A stretch of 64,000 bases of DNA from Polynucleobacter sp. SHI8 (lineage in GTDB: Bacteria; Pseudomonadota; Gammaproteobacteria; Burkholderiales; Burkholderiaceae): assembly GCF_027944005.1 (NCBI RefSeq), contig NZ_AP027204.1, positions 2,108,001-2,172,000 on the forward strand, written 5' to 3'. Positions 49,057-58,044 of the stretch are shown piece after piece; the first letter of the stretch is position 1; every line of letters begins with the position of its first letter. Position numbers and translations under genes: made by a program. The notes beneath the pieces are model-generated. The model saw nothing but the letters and a program-made list of their open reading frames with translations. It ran no database searches and was not told the DNA's origin.

Positions 49057-49950
49057 TTAAATCATCGCTTTTAATAACTTTGCCATCTCAGATGGATTAC
49101 GCGTTATTTTAAAACCGCATTCTTCCATAATCGCTAGTTTTGCATCTGCAGTATCTGCTCCACCAGAAATCAGTGCGCCAGCATGGCCCATTCTTTTTCC
49201 AGGAGGGGCTGTTACACCAGCGATAAAACCAACAATTGGTTTTTTCATGTTATCACGGCACCAACGAGCAGCATCTGCTTCATCTGGCCCACCAATTTCA
49301 CCAATCATGATGACGGCATCGGTATCTGGATCATCATTAAATGCTTTCATGATATCGATATGCTTGAGTCCGTTAATTGGGTCTCCACCAATTCCAACTG
49401 CGGAAGATTGACCTAGTCCAATTTCTGTTAGCTGAGCAACAGCTTCATAAGTCAAAGTTCCAGAGCGGCTCACAACTCCAATACGGCCTTTACGGGTAAT
49501 GTGGCCTGGCATAATTCCGATTTTAATTTCTTCTGGTGTAATTAAACCAGGGCAATTAGGTCCAAGTAATAAAGTTTTCTTGCCGCCTTTTGCTTCTTTT
49601 TCTTTCATACGATTGCGCACTTCAAGCATATCGCGGACTGGAATACCTTCTGTAATACAAATAGCCAAATCCAAGTCAGCTTCAACAGCTTCCCAAATAG
49701 CTGCTGCTGCTCCTGCTGGTGGTACATAAATAACTGATACAGTTGCCCCAGTTTCTTTAGCTGCATCTTTTACACTACCAAAAATTGGAATACCGAAAAT
49801 TGACTCACCAGCCTTTTTAGGGTTCACACCTGCCACAAAACATTCTTTACCATTTGCATACTCTTGACATTTTTCAGTATGAAATTGGCCCGTTTTTCCT
49901 GTAATACCTTGTGTGATCACACGCGTATTTTTATTGATCAATATAGACAT
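49057..49950 (-). CDS. sucD: Succinate-CoA ligase (ADP-forming) subunit alpha
   Basis: 297 residues, normal (E. coli 289). With SucC it converts succinyl-CoA to succinate with ATP synthesis in the TCA cycle. Visible: TRVITQGITGKTGQFHTE (CoA binding), LLGPNCPGLI, SRSGTLTYEA, and GKRMGHAGALISGG with the phosphohistidine. It lies 16 bases after sucC and is followed by a strong terminator. Confidence 0.97.
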   Translation of the reverse strand: MSILINKNTRVITQGITGKTGQFHTEKCQEYANGKECFVAGVNPKKAGESIFGIPIFGSVKDAAKETGATVSVIYVPPAGAAAAIWEAVEADLDLAICITEGIPVRDMLEVRNRMKEKEAKGGKKTLLLGPNCPGLITPEEIKIGIMPGHITRKGRIGVVSRSGTLTYEAVAQLTEIGLGQSSAVGIGGDPINGLKHIDIMKAFNDDPDTDAVIMIGEIGGPDEADAARWCRDNMKKPIVGFIAGVTAPPGKRMGHAGALISGGADTADAKLAIMEECGFKITRNPSEMAKLLKAMI

Positions 49951-49966
49951 TTGTATTCCTCTTTAA

Positions 49967-51127
49967 TTATTTAACGGATGCAACAACTTTAGTTGCAGCT
50001 TCTGCCATCGTGTCAGCACTGATGATCGGCAATCCAGATTCAGCCAACATCTTCTTTCCTAAATCTTCATTAGTGCCCTTCATGCGCACGACTAAAGGAA
50101 CAGAAAGATTTACTGCTTTACATGCCTGAATCACACCGTCTGCAATCACATCACAGCGCATAATTCCGCCAAAAATGTTAACTAGTATTGCTTTTACTGA
50201 TTTATTTTTTAACATGATTTTGAATGCTTCAGTAACCTTCTCGGCTGTCGCTCCACCACCAACATCAAGGAAGTTGGCAGGTGATCCGCCAAACAATTTA
50301 ATCGTATCCATAGTCGCCATTGCTAATCCAGCACCGTTTACTAAACAACCAATATTGCCGTCAAGGGAGATATAAGCTAAGTCAAATTTAGAGGCTTCGA
50401 TTTCAGCAGGATCTTCTTCTGCTTCATCACGATAAGCAACTATCTCAGGATGTCTAAACATCGCATTAGGGTCAAAATTAAACTTTGCATCTAAGGCTTT
50501 AATGTTGCCATTACCTTCTAGGATCAATGGGTTAATTTCAACTAATGAGGCATCTGTTGCCATATAAGTCTTATATAAGTTAACTAACACCTCTTTAGCC
50601 TGTGCTTGAGATGCCTCAGGCACACCAATACCTTTAACTAAGTTAGTTGCTTGAGCATCGCTTACACCATGCAATGGATTGATAAATTCTTTAATAATTT
50701 TCTCAGGCGTATGAGCAGCAACTTCTTCAATATCCATTCCACCTTCACTTGAAGCCATAATCACTACCGATTGTGTTTCACGATCAGTTAGAAGTCCGAC
50801 ATAATATTCTTTTTTAATATCTGCACCGTCTTCTATCAGTAATCTACGGACTAACTGCCCCTCAGGTCCAGTTTGATGCGTTTTTAATTGCATCCCAAGA
50901 ATATTCGTTGCATAAGTTCTTACTTCTTCAAGACTTTTTGCTACCTTAACTCCACCACCTTTGCCACGTCCGCCGGCATGAATCTGAGCTTTAACCACCC
51001 AAACTGGGCCACCGAGTTTTTCAGCTGCCGCCATAGCTTCATCAACACTAAATGCCGGAATACCATTTGGTACTGGAATATTAAATTGACGAAGGAGTTC
51101 TTTTCCTTGGTATTCATGGATTTTCAT
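49967..51127 (-). CDS. sucC: Succinate-CoA ligase subunit beta
   Basis: 386 residues, normal. It has an ATP-grasp domain with [20 protein letters not shown] at the start and [20 protein letters not shown] (ATP binding). Further on are [27 protein letters not shown] and [16 protein letters not shown] (binding of the phosphorylation partner). First gene of sucCD. It starts 74 bases after the DUF2889 gene, whose end may hold the sucC promoter. No sdh or odh genes are nearby. Confidence 0.97.
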   Translation of the reverse strand: MKIHEYQGKELLRQFNIPVPNGIPAFSVDEAMAAAEKLGGPVWVVKAQIHAGGRGKGGGVKVAKSLEEVRTYATNILGMQLKTHQTGPEGQLVRRLLIEDGADIKKEYYVGLLTDRETQSVVIMASSEGGMDIEEVAAHTPEKIIKEFINPLHGVSDAQATNLVKGIGVPEASQAQAKEVLVNLYKTYMATDASLVEINPLILEGNGNIKALDAKFNFDPNAMFRHPEIVAYRDEAEEDPAEIEASKFDLAYISLDGNIGCLVNGAGLAMATMDTIKLFGGSPANFLDVGGGATAEKVTEAFKIMLKNKSVKAILVNIFGGIMRCDVIADGVIQACKAVNLSVPLVVRMKGTNEDLGKKMLAESGLPIISADTMAEAATKVVASVK

Positions 51128-51201
51128 AATTGCTTCCCTTTAGTTGAACATTTATTTATTGATAATAACGGTGAAAAATGATTGATTGAAGTCAAAGTTT
51201 C

Positions 51202-51807
51202 TTACTCCTTAGAAATTGTGAATTTTCCAGGCTCTAAGGGGTAACCAAACCAAACTGGATGATACTGTTTTACTACGGCTCCATCCGTTCTTAAAGCATG
51301 GCAACCATTGAATTGAAAGGGCAATTGTTCATCAGGTCGGATCTTTTGAGCCTGATCGGCTTGAATATAGAAAACTTCACCAACAAATGCTTGTGTTGCT
51401 GCAGTTGGCAATAATTTTGTTAATTCGGAAATATGAGTACAACCTAATATACCGCCTAACCTACTCTTAACTCCCTCGCGAAAGCCTTTCAATAAGTTTA
51501 ATCCTATTAATTTGCCATAATCTGGTCCGATTAACTCACAAGTTCCTTCATAAGGAACTTGAAAAGACTTAGCAAATGCATCAACAACATCCATACTTTG
51601 GTTAATAGTAACCGTTAACAGCATCTGGTGAATGGGCTCTCCAGCCTTACGATAGACTGCCGCCAACTGTAAATCCTGACCTTTGCAATCAAGGATTTCA
51701 GCTTCGATATCCCATAACTGATCATCCCTTCGATATACTTTTAAATCGATTTTTCGCTCATGAACGAGCCTACGAGAAGGAGATAATTCTTGAGAATCTA
51801 TGGACAT
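51202..51807 (-). CDS. DUF2889 protein
   Basis: 201 residues, no signal. SRRLVHERKIDLKVYRRDDQLWDIEAEILDCKG at the N-terminus is the hallmark of DUF2889. A later GTCELIGPDYGKLIGLNLLKGFREGVKSRLGG and CTHISELTK also fit. Its role is unknown. It stands 17 bases after recX in the usual betaproteobacterial order recA-recX-DUF2889-sucCD, possibly one transcript. Confidence 0.85.
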   Translation of the reverse strand: MSIDSQELSPSRRLVHERKIDLKVYRRDDQLWDIEAEILDCKGQDLQLAAVYRKAGEPIHQMLLTVTINQSMDVVDAFAKSFQVPYEGTCELIGPDYGKLIGLNLLKGFREGVKSRLGGILGCTHISELTKLLPTAATQAFVGEVFYIQADQAQKIRPDEQLPFQFNGCHALRTDGAVVKQYHPVWFGYPLEPGKFTISKE

Positions 51808-51824
51808 CCCTATAGTCTAGCATT

Positions 51825-52343
51825 TCAAATTGAATCCTCTAGGGTTTTCCCTCGAACAATGCGGTAAACGATTTCTTGGTCAAAGCCGCGACTAACCATA
51901 AAACGAATTTGTTTTGCTAGGTCTTTAGGCTCTTTTGCTAGAGTTCCAAACTTCTTCAACCATACTTCATAAGCTCGCTTTGACTCAGTTTTTTTCAAAT
52001 CTAAGAGGTGCTTAGAAATAATTTCAGGCTCTAAATCATGCTTCCTCAACTCTTGAGCCAAGCGATGATTTCCAAAAGTTTTAGCCTTTTTATGAATAAG
52101 ACTCTCAGAGAATCTTTCATTCGATAAAAAATTCTTGATTTTTAAACGGTGGATTACGTTATTAAGCTCTTCCTCGTTCTCTGCATAAGGATGTAACTTC
52201 TTGCGAATTTCTGCTTCGCTATGCTCTCTCATTGAGAGATATCGAATACCTCGTCCCAGAAGACTAATTTTGCTTTTGGGACGAGTATCAGACTCTATTT
52301 GCTCGATTTGTTCCTCAAGCTTCTGGAGGTTCGACTTCGTCAT
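51825..52343 (-). CDS. recX: RecA regulatory protein RecX
   Basis: 172 residues from the ATG at 52343, which lies inside the end of recA (29-base overlap); an AAGGA stands just before it. RecX caps RecA filaments and limits recombination. Visible: [23 protein letters not shown] first repeat ([20 protein letters not shown]), [20 protein letters not shown], and a third repeat near the end ([16 protein letters not shown]). The family's three-helix repeats are complete. Coupled to recA by overlap. A longer frame from 52382 is possible but unsupported by a ribosome site. Confidence 0.92.
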   Translation of the reverse strand: MTKSNLQKLEEQIEQIESDTRPKSKISLLGRGIRYLSMREHSEAEIRKKLHPYAENEEELNNVIHRLKIKNFLSNERFSESLIHKKAKTFGNHRLAQELRKHDLEPEIISKHLLDLKKTESKRAYEVWLKKFGTLAKEPKDLAKQIRFMVSRGFDQEIVYRIVRGKTLEDSI

Positions 52344-53451
52344 CTTCCTTACCAGATATAACTGCTTTATTTCCTTTAACACCTAATTTTGCGCGAATTA
52401 GAGCTTCAATTTCTTTTGCTAATTCAGGATTCGCCTTTAGAAAATCGCGCGCATTGTCTTTGCCTTGTCCAATTTTTTCACCTTTGTAGCTATACCACGC
52501 ACCTGACTTCTCAACGATATCTGCTTCTACACCCATATCGACAATCTCTCCTTCTCGAGAAATCCCTGAGCCGTACATAATGTCAAATATAGCTTCTCTA
52601 AAGGGTGGAGAGACTTTGTTTTTAACCACTTTAACTCTAGTCTCATTTCCAATATTGTCATCACCTTTTTTGATACTTCCAATACGACGAATATCAAGGC
52701 GCATGGAAGCGTAGAACTTTAAAGCATTACCCCCTGTGGTTGTCTCAGGAGAACCAAACATAACACCAATCTTCATACGTATCTGATTAATAAAAATGAT
52801 CATCGAATTCGTACGTTTAATGGTGCCAGTTAATTTACGTAATGCTTGACTCATGAGGCGAGCCTGTAAGCCAGGGAGCGAGTCTCCCATTTCACCCTCT
52901 ATTTCGGCTTTTGGAACCAATGCAGCCACTGAGTCAATCACAATTAAGTCAATGGAGCCAGAGCGCACTAACGCATCAGCAATTTCTAGGGCTTGTTCAC
53001 CGGTATCGGGTTGGGAGATTAAAAGATTATTAACATCAACGCCCAATTTGGCAGCATACTGAACATCTAAGGCATGCTCAGCATCAATAAATGCGCAAGT
53101 ACCGCCAAGTTTTTGCATTTCAGCTACAGCATGCAAAGTCAACGTAGTTTTGCCTGATGATTCTGGTCCGTAAATCTCGATTACGCGTCCTCTGGCAAGT
53201 CCACCCACTCCAAGTGCTATATCAAGTCCCAACGACCCGGTAGATACAACTTGGATATCCTGAGCAATTTCAGCATCGCCAAGACGCATGATTGAACCCT
53301 TACCAAATTGTTTTTCAATTTGGGCCAGTGCTGCAGTCAAGGCCTTTTGTTTTTCGCCATTCATACCCGAGAACTCAGAGTTTGCTGAGCTGGTGGGTAT
53401 TGTATTAGCGCTAGCCTTTGACTTTTTATCGTCCATCTTTTTTCCGATCAT
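52315..53451 (-). CDS. recA: Recombinase RecA
   Basis: 378 residues with a longer N-terminus than E. coli (extra Lys/Ser-rich tail; a start five codons in at MDDKKSK is possible). Recombination and SOS co-protease. Visible: [17 protein letters not shown], Walker [30 protein letters not shown], and the L1-L2 loop region (GGNALKFY). C-terminal acidic tail DDEVEPPE. The LexA box and promoter lie 39-68 bases upstream. SOS control is therefore expected. Confidence 0.98.
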   Translation of the reverse strand: MIGKKMDDKKSKASANTIPTSSANSEFSGMNGEKQKALTAALAQIEKQFGKGSIMRLGDAEIAQDIQVVSTGSLGLDIALGVGGLARGRVIEIYGPESSGKTTLTLHAVAEMQKLGGTCAFIDAEHALDVQYAAKLGVDVNNLLISQPDTGEQALEIADALVRSGSIDLIVIDSVAALVPKAEIEGEMGDSLPGLQARLMSQALRKLTGTIKRTNSMIIFINQIRMKIGVMFGSPETTTGGNALKFYASMRLDIRRIGSIKKGDDNIGNETRVKVVKNKVSPPFREAIFDIMYGSGISREGEIVDMGVEADIVEKSGAWYSYKGEKIGQGKDNARDFLKANPELAKEIEALIRAKLGVKGNKAVISGKEDDEVEPPEA

Positions 53452-53489
53452 CTTCTCTTCTTTATCAAGTTAATTTAAGAACATTAATA

Positions 53490-53509
53490 TACTGTATAGA
53501 AAAACAGTA
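53490..53509 (-). promoter_or_regulatory. LexA box (SOS operator) of recA
   Basis: TACTGTATAGAAAAACAGTA: CTGT, eight bases, ACAG, with flanking TA on both sides, close to the canonical consensus. It lies 39 bases before the recA start and covers the promoter -10 box. Confidence 0.92.
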
Positions 53510-53519
53510 TATTTGACAA
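53491..53519 (-). promoter_or_regulatory. Sigma-70-type promoter of recA
   Basis: Minus strand TTGTCA (53514-53519), 17-base spacer, TACAGT (53491-53496). It overlaps the LexA box as in classical recA promoters. Confidence 0.65.
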
Positions 53520-53804
53520 CTATTTTTTTAATTCTGATACATTTATGTTGCTTATATACGTTAATCCTCCAATACATACCAATATAAATATATATTTTCC
53601 TTTCTCACAATTCGCTAGAATTCTTGTCAGAGAAAAACGATATTTCATGTTGTAATTTCTAATAATTATTTGTATTTTTAGTGATTTTATTAAAAACAAT
53701 GTTTTATGTCAGTAAATACCCCTAATTACGTCCTCCAGATTAATTTATATGTGGATAATTCATTTTGGATTATTTGTTGAAATTAAAAAAGGAGTTTACT
53801 AACT
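53520..53804. other. AT-rich intergenic region upstream of the MFS transporter
   Basis: About 285 bases between the recA promoter and the transporter gene. It is very AT-rich, holds no ORF that looks coding, no tRNA-like fold or terminator, and no clear promoter. An AAAAGGAG ribosome site stands before the transporter ATG. The length is unusual in this compact window. Confidence 0.6.
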
Positions 53805-55487
53805 ATGGCTACATTAGATCAGGCAGTTGAAAAATCTACCCCAATGACAGCTGAAGAACGCAAAGTTATTCTTGCATCTTCACTGGGTACTGTATTTGAA
53901 TGGTATGACTTTTATCTTTACGGTTCATTAGCTGCGATTATCGCCGCTCAATTTTTCTCAAAATTAGATCCAGGCTCAGCGTTTATTTTCGCTTTATTGG
54001 CATTTGCTGCTGGCTTTATTGTGCGCCCCTTTGGAGCATTAGTTTTCGGTAGACTAGGTGACTTGATCGGAAGAAAGTACACCTTCTTAGTTACTATTGT
54101 GCTCATGGGTGCATCTACTTTCTTAGTTGGTATTTTGCCTAATTACGCATCTATTGGTGTAGCTGCTCCAGTCTGCTTGATTATCCTTCGTATTTTGCAA
54201 GGTTTGGCTCTGGGTGGTGAGTATGGTGGCGCGGCTACTTATGTTGCTGAACATGCCCCAAGAAATCGTCGTGGTTACTTTACTGCATGGATTCAAACAA
54301 CCGCAACAATGGGTCTGTTCCTTTCTTTATTGGTAATTTTAGCTTGTAGAGAATTGACAGGAAAAGACTTCGAAGTTTGGGGATGGAGAATTCCTTTCCT
54401 TGTTTCTGTTCTTTTACTGGGTATTTCTTTATACATTCGTCTTCAAATGGCTGAATCCCCAGCTTTCCAAAAAATGAAGTCTGAAGGTAAGTTATCTAAG
54501 TCGCCTTTAGGGGAGTCTTTCGGCCAATGGAAAAACTTAAAAATCGTTATTTTGGCTTTAGTTGGTTTAGTTGCTGGTCAAGCAGTTGTTTGGTATACCG
54601 GTCAGTTCTATGCCCTCTTCTTCCTGACACAAGTATTAAAAGTTGATGCGAAAACCGCAAATCTAATGATTGCTGCATCCCTTTTAATTGGTACACCGTT
54701 CTTCATTTTCTTCGGCTCTTTGTCAGATAAAATTGGGCGTAAATTAGTGATCATGCTAGGTTTGTTATTAGCAATCATTACATTTATTCCGAATACACCC
54801 GTGTCTATTTTTAACAGTCTGACTCATTACGCCAATCCTGCTTTAGAAAAAGCAATGGAGTCTTCACCTGCTACGGTAACAGTTGATCCTGCTGAATGTT
54901 CATTCCAGTTCGATCCAACTGGTAAAGCTAAATTCACAAGCTCTTGCGATATTGCAAAGCAGGTGATGGCAAGTAACTCTGCAAGTTATTCAACTGTGAG
55001 CGCTGCACCTGGAAGTGTCGCAATGATTAAAATTGGTGATAAGGACATCCAAGGCTACACTTCAAAAGGTTTAAGTGCTGACGAAGCTAAAGCTAAAGAT
55101 GGCGCATTCAAAAAAGAAATTCGTGAAGCTCTAGATGCTGCTGGTTATCCTAAAGCAGCTGACAAAGCAGCAATGAATATTCCGATGATTATTGCCCTGT
55201 TAACTATTTTGGTAATCTACGTGACGATGGTATATGGTCCGATTGCAGCTTATCTCGTTGAGATGTTCCCAACCAGAATTCGCTACACTTCAATGTCTTT
55301 ACCATATCACATCGGTAATGGTTGGTTTGGTGGCTTATTACCAACGATCTCATTTGCACTTGTTGCGCAAAACGGTAACATTTACTACGGCTTGTGGTAT
55401 CCAATCACAATTGCAGCAGTTACTCTCGTCATCGGTTCCTTGTTCTTAAAAGAAACTAAAGACGTAGATATTTATGCAAACGATTAA
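53805..55487 (+). CDS. MFS transporter, metabolite:H+ symporter (MHS) type
   Basis: 560 residues. The MHS family imports organic acids or osmolytes with protons. It has twelve expected helices: TVFEWYDFYLYGSLAAIIAA (helix 1), FGRLGDLIGRKYTFL (the conserved loop between helices 2 and 3), and GEYGGAATYVAEHAPRNRRG, an MHS hallmark. About 115 residues (332-452) are inserted in the second half; they contain a hydrophilic domain with two cysteines (AECSFQFDP and TSSCDIAK). Helices resume at MIIALLTILVIYVTMVYGP. A terminator follows. Substrate unknown. Confidence 0.88.
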   Translation: MATLDQAVEKSTPMTAEERKVILASSLGTVFEWYDFYLYGSLAAIIAAQFFSKLDPGSAFIFALLAFAAGFIVRPFGALVFGRLGDLIGRKYTFLVTIVLMGASTFLVGILPNYASIGVAAPVCLIILRILQGLALGGEYGGAATYVAEHAPRNRRGYFTAWIQTTATMGLFLSLLVILACRELTGKDFEVWGWRIPFLVSVLLLGISLYIRLQMAESPAFQKMKSEGKLSKSPLGESFGQWKNLKIVILALVGLVAGQAVVWYTGQFYALFFLTQVLKVDAKTANLMIAASLLIGTPFFIFFGSLSDKIGRKLVIMLGLLLAIITFIPNTPVSIFNSLTHYANPALEKAMESSPATVTVDPAECSFQFDPTGKAKFTSSCDIAKQVMASNSASYSTVSAAPGSVAMIKIGDKDIQGYTSKGLSADEAKAKDGAFKKEIREALDAAGYPKAADKAAMNIPMIIALLTILVIYVTMVYGPIAAYLVEMFPTRIRYTSMSLPYHIGNGWFGGLLPTISFALVAQNGNIYYGLWYPITIAAVTLVIGSLFLKETKDVDIYAND

Positions 55488-55508
55488 TAATTAATGCTTC
55501 GATTAAAG

Positions 55509-55534
55509 CCCGACCAACTGGTCGGGTTTTTTTT
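55509..55534 (+). terminator. Rho-independent terminator of the MFS gene
   Basis: CCCGACC, loop AACT, GGTCGGG, then eight Ts. It begins 22 bases after the gene's stop codon. Confidence 0.95.
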
Positions 55535-55591
55535 GCCTATAAAAATATCTCGATTAAGCTTTAATATGGAAATATTCATGGGAGAAATACG

Positions 55592-56482
55592 TTGATTAAG
55601 CAACTGATCATTCAGCAAGTTCGTTCAATTGTTAACAGTGGGAAGTCACCGACGGAGTTTCTATACCCACCTGGAGATCCTGGATTATTTGGGCCTGACT
55701 CTGTTGTTTGGAAAGTTCATGGAGATTTTATGTCGATGATGATTGGTGGTATCAGCTCCTTAATACTTCAAGCCCTTCACCCGCTAGCTCTTTCAGGCGT
55801 ATGGGACCACTCCTCTTTTAGGGAAGATTTAAAGGGCCGTCTTGGGAGAACTGCCTTTTTTATCGCCGCAACTACCTATGGGAATACCGAAATGGCTACT
55901 CGTGCGATTACGCGTGTAAAGAAAATTCATGACTCACTTGGTGGATTTCATCCTGATGGAAGGTCATACCGAGTTAGCGACCCTCGGTTACTTTACTGGG
56001 TTCATTTAACTGAGGCATATAGTTTTTTGAATGCGCATCGCATCTATGTCAATCAAACCATCTCAGAGTCTGACCAGAATCAATACTTTGCCGAAATGAG
56101 CAAGATATCCGAAGGCTTAGGCTGCATCATCATGGATCAATATGGGAATGATCAATTTGCTAGAACAATATCTAGTGTCAATCATGCAATTGAATCTTAC
56201 TTTCCAGAATTAGAATATTCAGATCGATCAAAGTGGGTAGTTGATTTATTAGAAAACTTACCTGCAGATCCAAAAACCTATGTGCTTAATCGTCTAATTA
56301 TTAAGGCAGGATTTTATAACCTGCCTGATTGGGCATACCCAATGATGAATCGCCCCATCCCCACAAAGATTGAAAGGCAACTGGTCAATCAATCCATCCA
56401 CTTGATTGCCAAACCGGTTCGCTGGGCAATGACCAACGGTGTTCATACACATGCAAAAAGGCGGATGGGTATTTTTGACTGA
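55592..56482 (+). CDS. Oxygenase MpaB-family protein (DUF2236)
   Basis: 296 residues. DUF2236 proteins include the latex-clearing protein Lcp (heme b) and the fungal MpaB oxygenase. Visible: VVWKVHGDFMSMMIGGISSL, LQALHPLALSGVWDHSSFRED (family core with conserved His), RVKKIHDSLGGFHPDG and DPRLLYWVHLTEAYSF. Conserved histidines H53, H69, H115 and H132 could bind heme. No signal peptide. Substrate unknown. It converges with a SOUL heme-binding gene, 2 bases apart. Confidence 0.85.
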   Translation: MIKQLIIQQVRSIVNSGKSPTEFLYPPGDPGLFGPDSVVWKVHGDFMSMMIGGISSLILQALHPLALSGVWDHSSFREDLKGRLGRTAFFIAATTYGNTEMATRAITRVKKIHDSLGGFHPDGRSYRVSDPRLLYWVHLTEAYSFLNAHRIYVNQTISESDQNQYFAEMSKISEGLGCIIMDQYGNDQFARTISSVNHAIESYFPELEYSDRSKWVVDLLENLPADPKTYVLNRLIIKAGFYNLPDWAYPMMNRPIPTKIERQLVNQSIHLIAKPVRWAMTNGVHTHAKRRMGIFD

Positions 56483-56484
56483 AA

Positions 56485-57102
56485 TTACGGCGCAATCTCA
56501 ATCAGAATTTCATTTCTTCGCCACGGTGGCAAAGTCCAAGGTGGGTTGTATCTCGCAAGCTGTGGTGTGCCAATCGCATTTAACTGTTTATCACTCATCC
56601 ACGCGCGCAACTGTTTTGTATTATTTTCGATTTTTTCGGGATTATTTAATCCAGAAAACACCATCACAGCATATCGCTTACTTGGTATTTCTTTAATCTT
56701 GACTAAATTATTTTTTGGCTTAGGCAAGGTTTCCATCGAATATTCTTTGGGCATTACAAACTGTACTCGCCAATTTTTTTCATCCGATTGATCTACTGTT
56801 ACAGGAACAGTCATTGCTATTTTTCTTGGCTCAATAGTAACTGGGGCTGTCATCGCAATTTTTTGTGATTCTTTTTGTGATCCTTCATTATTCCCAAATA
56901 TAAAATCCGCAATCAAACGAAATCCTTTATTAGATGCCTCATCCCGAGTTCCCTCCACCATGACTTCAGCAATCAAAACAGACTCATATTGCCGTATCTC
57001 GAATGGCGCCTCCATCTCGCTGGAGATATATTTGGGCTCTTCAATAGCCATAGATAAAGTGGAGATGAAGAATAAAGTAAAGGTTATTAAGCACTTGAGC
57101 AT
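56485..57102 (-). CDS. SOUL-family heme-binding protein
   Basis: 205 residues. It has a signal peptide (STLSMA-I, about 1-19), then EEPKYISSEMEAPFEIRQYE, GFRLIADFIFGNNEGSQ and IAMTAPVTIE with IAMTVPVTV, the SOUL/HBP core. C-terminal: RYAVMVFSGLNN, NPPWTLPPWRRNEILIEI. Homologues bind heme with low affinity or lack ligands. Periplasmic by its signal. Convergent to the MpaB-like gene, divergent from the sulfurtransferase gene. Confidence 0.9.
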   Translation of the reverse strand: MLKCLITFTLFFISTLSMAIEEPKYISSEMEAPFEIRQYESVLIAEVMVEGTRDEASNKGFRLIADFIFGNNEGSQKESQKIAMTAPVTIEPRKIAMTVPVTVDQSDEKNWRVQFVMPKEYSMETLPKPKNNLVKIKEIPSKRYAVMVFSGLNNPEKIENNTKQLRAWMSDKQLNAIGTPQLARYNPPWTLPPWRRNEILIEIAP

Positions 57103-57185
57103 TTCTTCTACCTTTTTGGGATTGCATTACGTTTCAAATCCTCTATAGTTTAACTATTATTCACACTTTAAATGAAATTAACTCG

Positions 57186-58040
57186 ATGACTTTAAATTCC
57201 ATCCTCATTTCGACTCACGAATTACAAACTTCCCTACAAAATCAACTGGATGATACCGTTATATTTGACTGTAGATTCGATTTAAGTCAAACGCATTTAG
57301 GCTATCAGCAATACCTAGATGCACATATTCCTGGTGCAATTTATGTGGATCTTGAAAAAGATCTTTCTGGACCCAAAAACCCTTTACAGGGGAGGCACCC
57401 ACTACCAAGTTCTAAAGACTGGGCTCATACTAGAGCACGATTAGGCGTTTCTGAAAACACAAAAGTGATTCTTTATGATTTTCAAGAAAACACCTATTCT
57501 GCTAGGATGTGGTGGATGCTTAAAGCTATTGGCCATCAAGCCATCCATATTCTTGATGGGGGTTTTAAAGAGTGGACAAAACTTGGGGGAACAGTTGAAA
57601 GTGGTCCAAGTGGTAATCCTAACTCGCTACTAAACCTACCTATTGTCGAATATAAAGGCCTGATTCATATGTCTGATGTGCAACATAATATTAAAAATCC
57701 CTGCTTCCAAATCATGGATGCCAGAGCAAAGGAGCGCTTTAGAGGTGAAACAGAACCCCTTGACCCGGTAGCAGGTCATATTCCTGGTGCTATAAATAGA
57801 CCTTATAAAAACAATCTGAATGAAAATAATTTATTTAAGACTGAAGCAGAGTTGGTTACTGAATTTTCAACTATTGGCCATCCACCAGATCAAGTAGTTC
57901 ATTCATGTGGGTCTGGAGTTACAGCATGTCACAACCTTCTTGCCATGGAGCTTGCTGGGCTCAAAGGCTCTCTGTTATATGCTGGTAGTTGGAGTGAGTG
58001 GTGTAATCACCCTCAAAATCCAATTGCTATCGGAACTTAA
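57186..58040 (+). CDS. sseA: Two-domain sulfurtransferase (3-mercaptopyruvate / thiosulfate type)
   Basis: 284 residues, two rhodanese domains. The inactive N-terminal domain has VIFDCRFDLSQTHLGYQQY, DAHIPGAIYVDLEKDL and GRHPLPSS; the catalytic C-terminal domain has FRGETEPLDPVAGHIPGAIN and the active-site loop SCGSGVTACHNLLAMELAGL (Cys near 240). The CGSGVTA loop favours 3-mercaptopyruvate over thiosulfate. It makes cytoplasmic persulfide. It is convergent with feoB, 4 bases apart. Confidence 0.9.
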   Translation: MTLNSILISTHELQTSLQNQLDDTVIFDCRFDLSQTHLGYQQYLDAHIPGAIYVDLEKDLSGPKNPLQGRHPLPSSKDWAHTRARLGVSENTKVILYDFQENTYSARMWWMLKAIGHQAIHILDGGFKEWTKLGGTVESGPSGNPNSLLNLPIVEYKGLIHMSDVQHNIKNPCFQIMDARAKERFRGETEPLDPVAGHIPGAINRPYKNNLNENNLFKTEAELVTEFSTIGHPPDQVVHSCGSGVTACHNLLAMELAGLKGSLLYAGSWSEWCNHPQNPIAIGT

Positions 58041-58044
58041 AATA

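Noticed and set aside
53520..53804. Possible riboswitch in the leader of the MFS gene
   Set aside because: No recognisable conserved riboswitch core or terminator hairpin; only AT-rich sequence is present.
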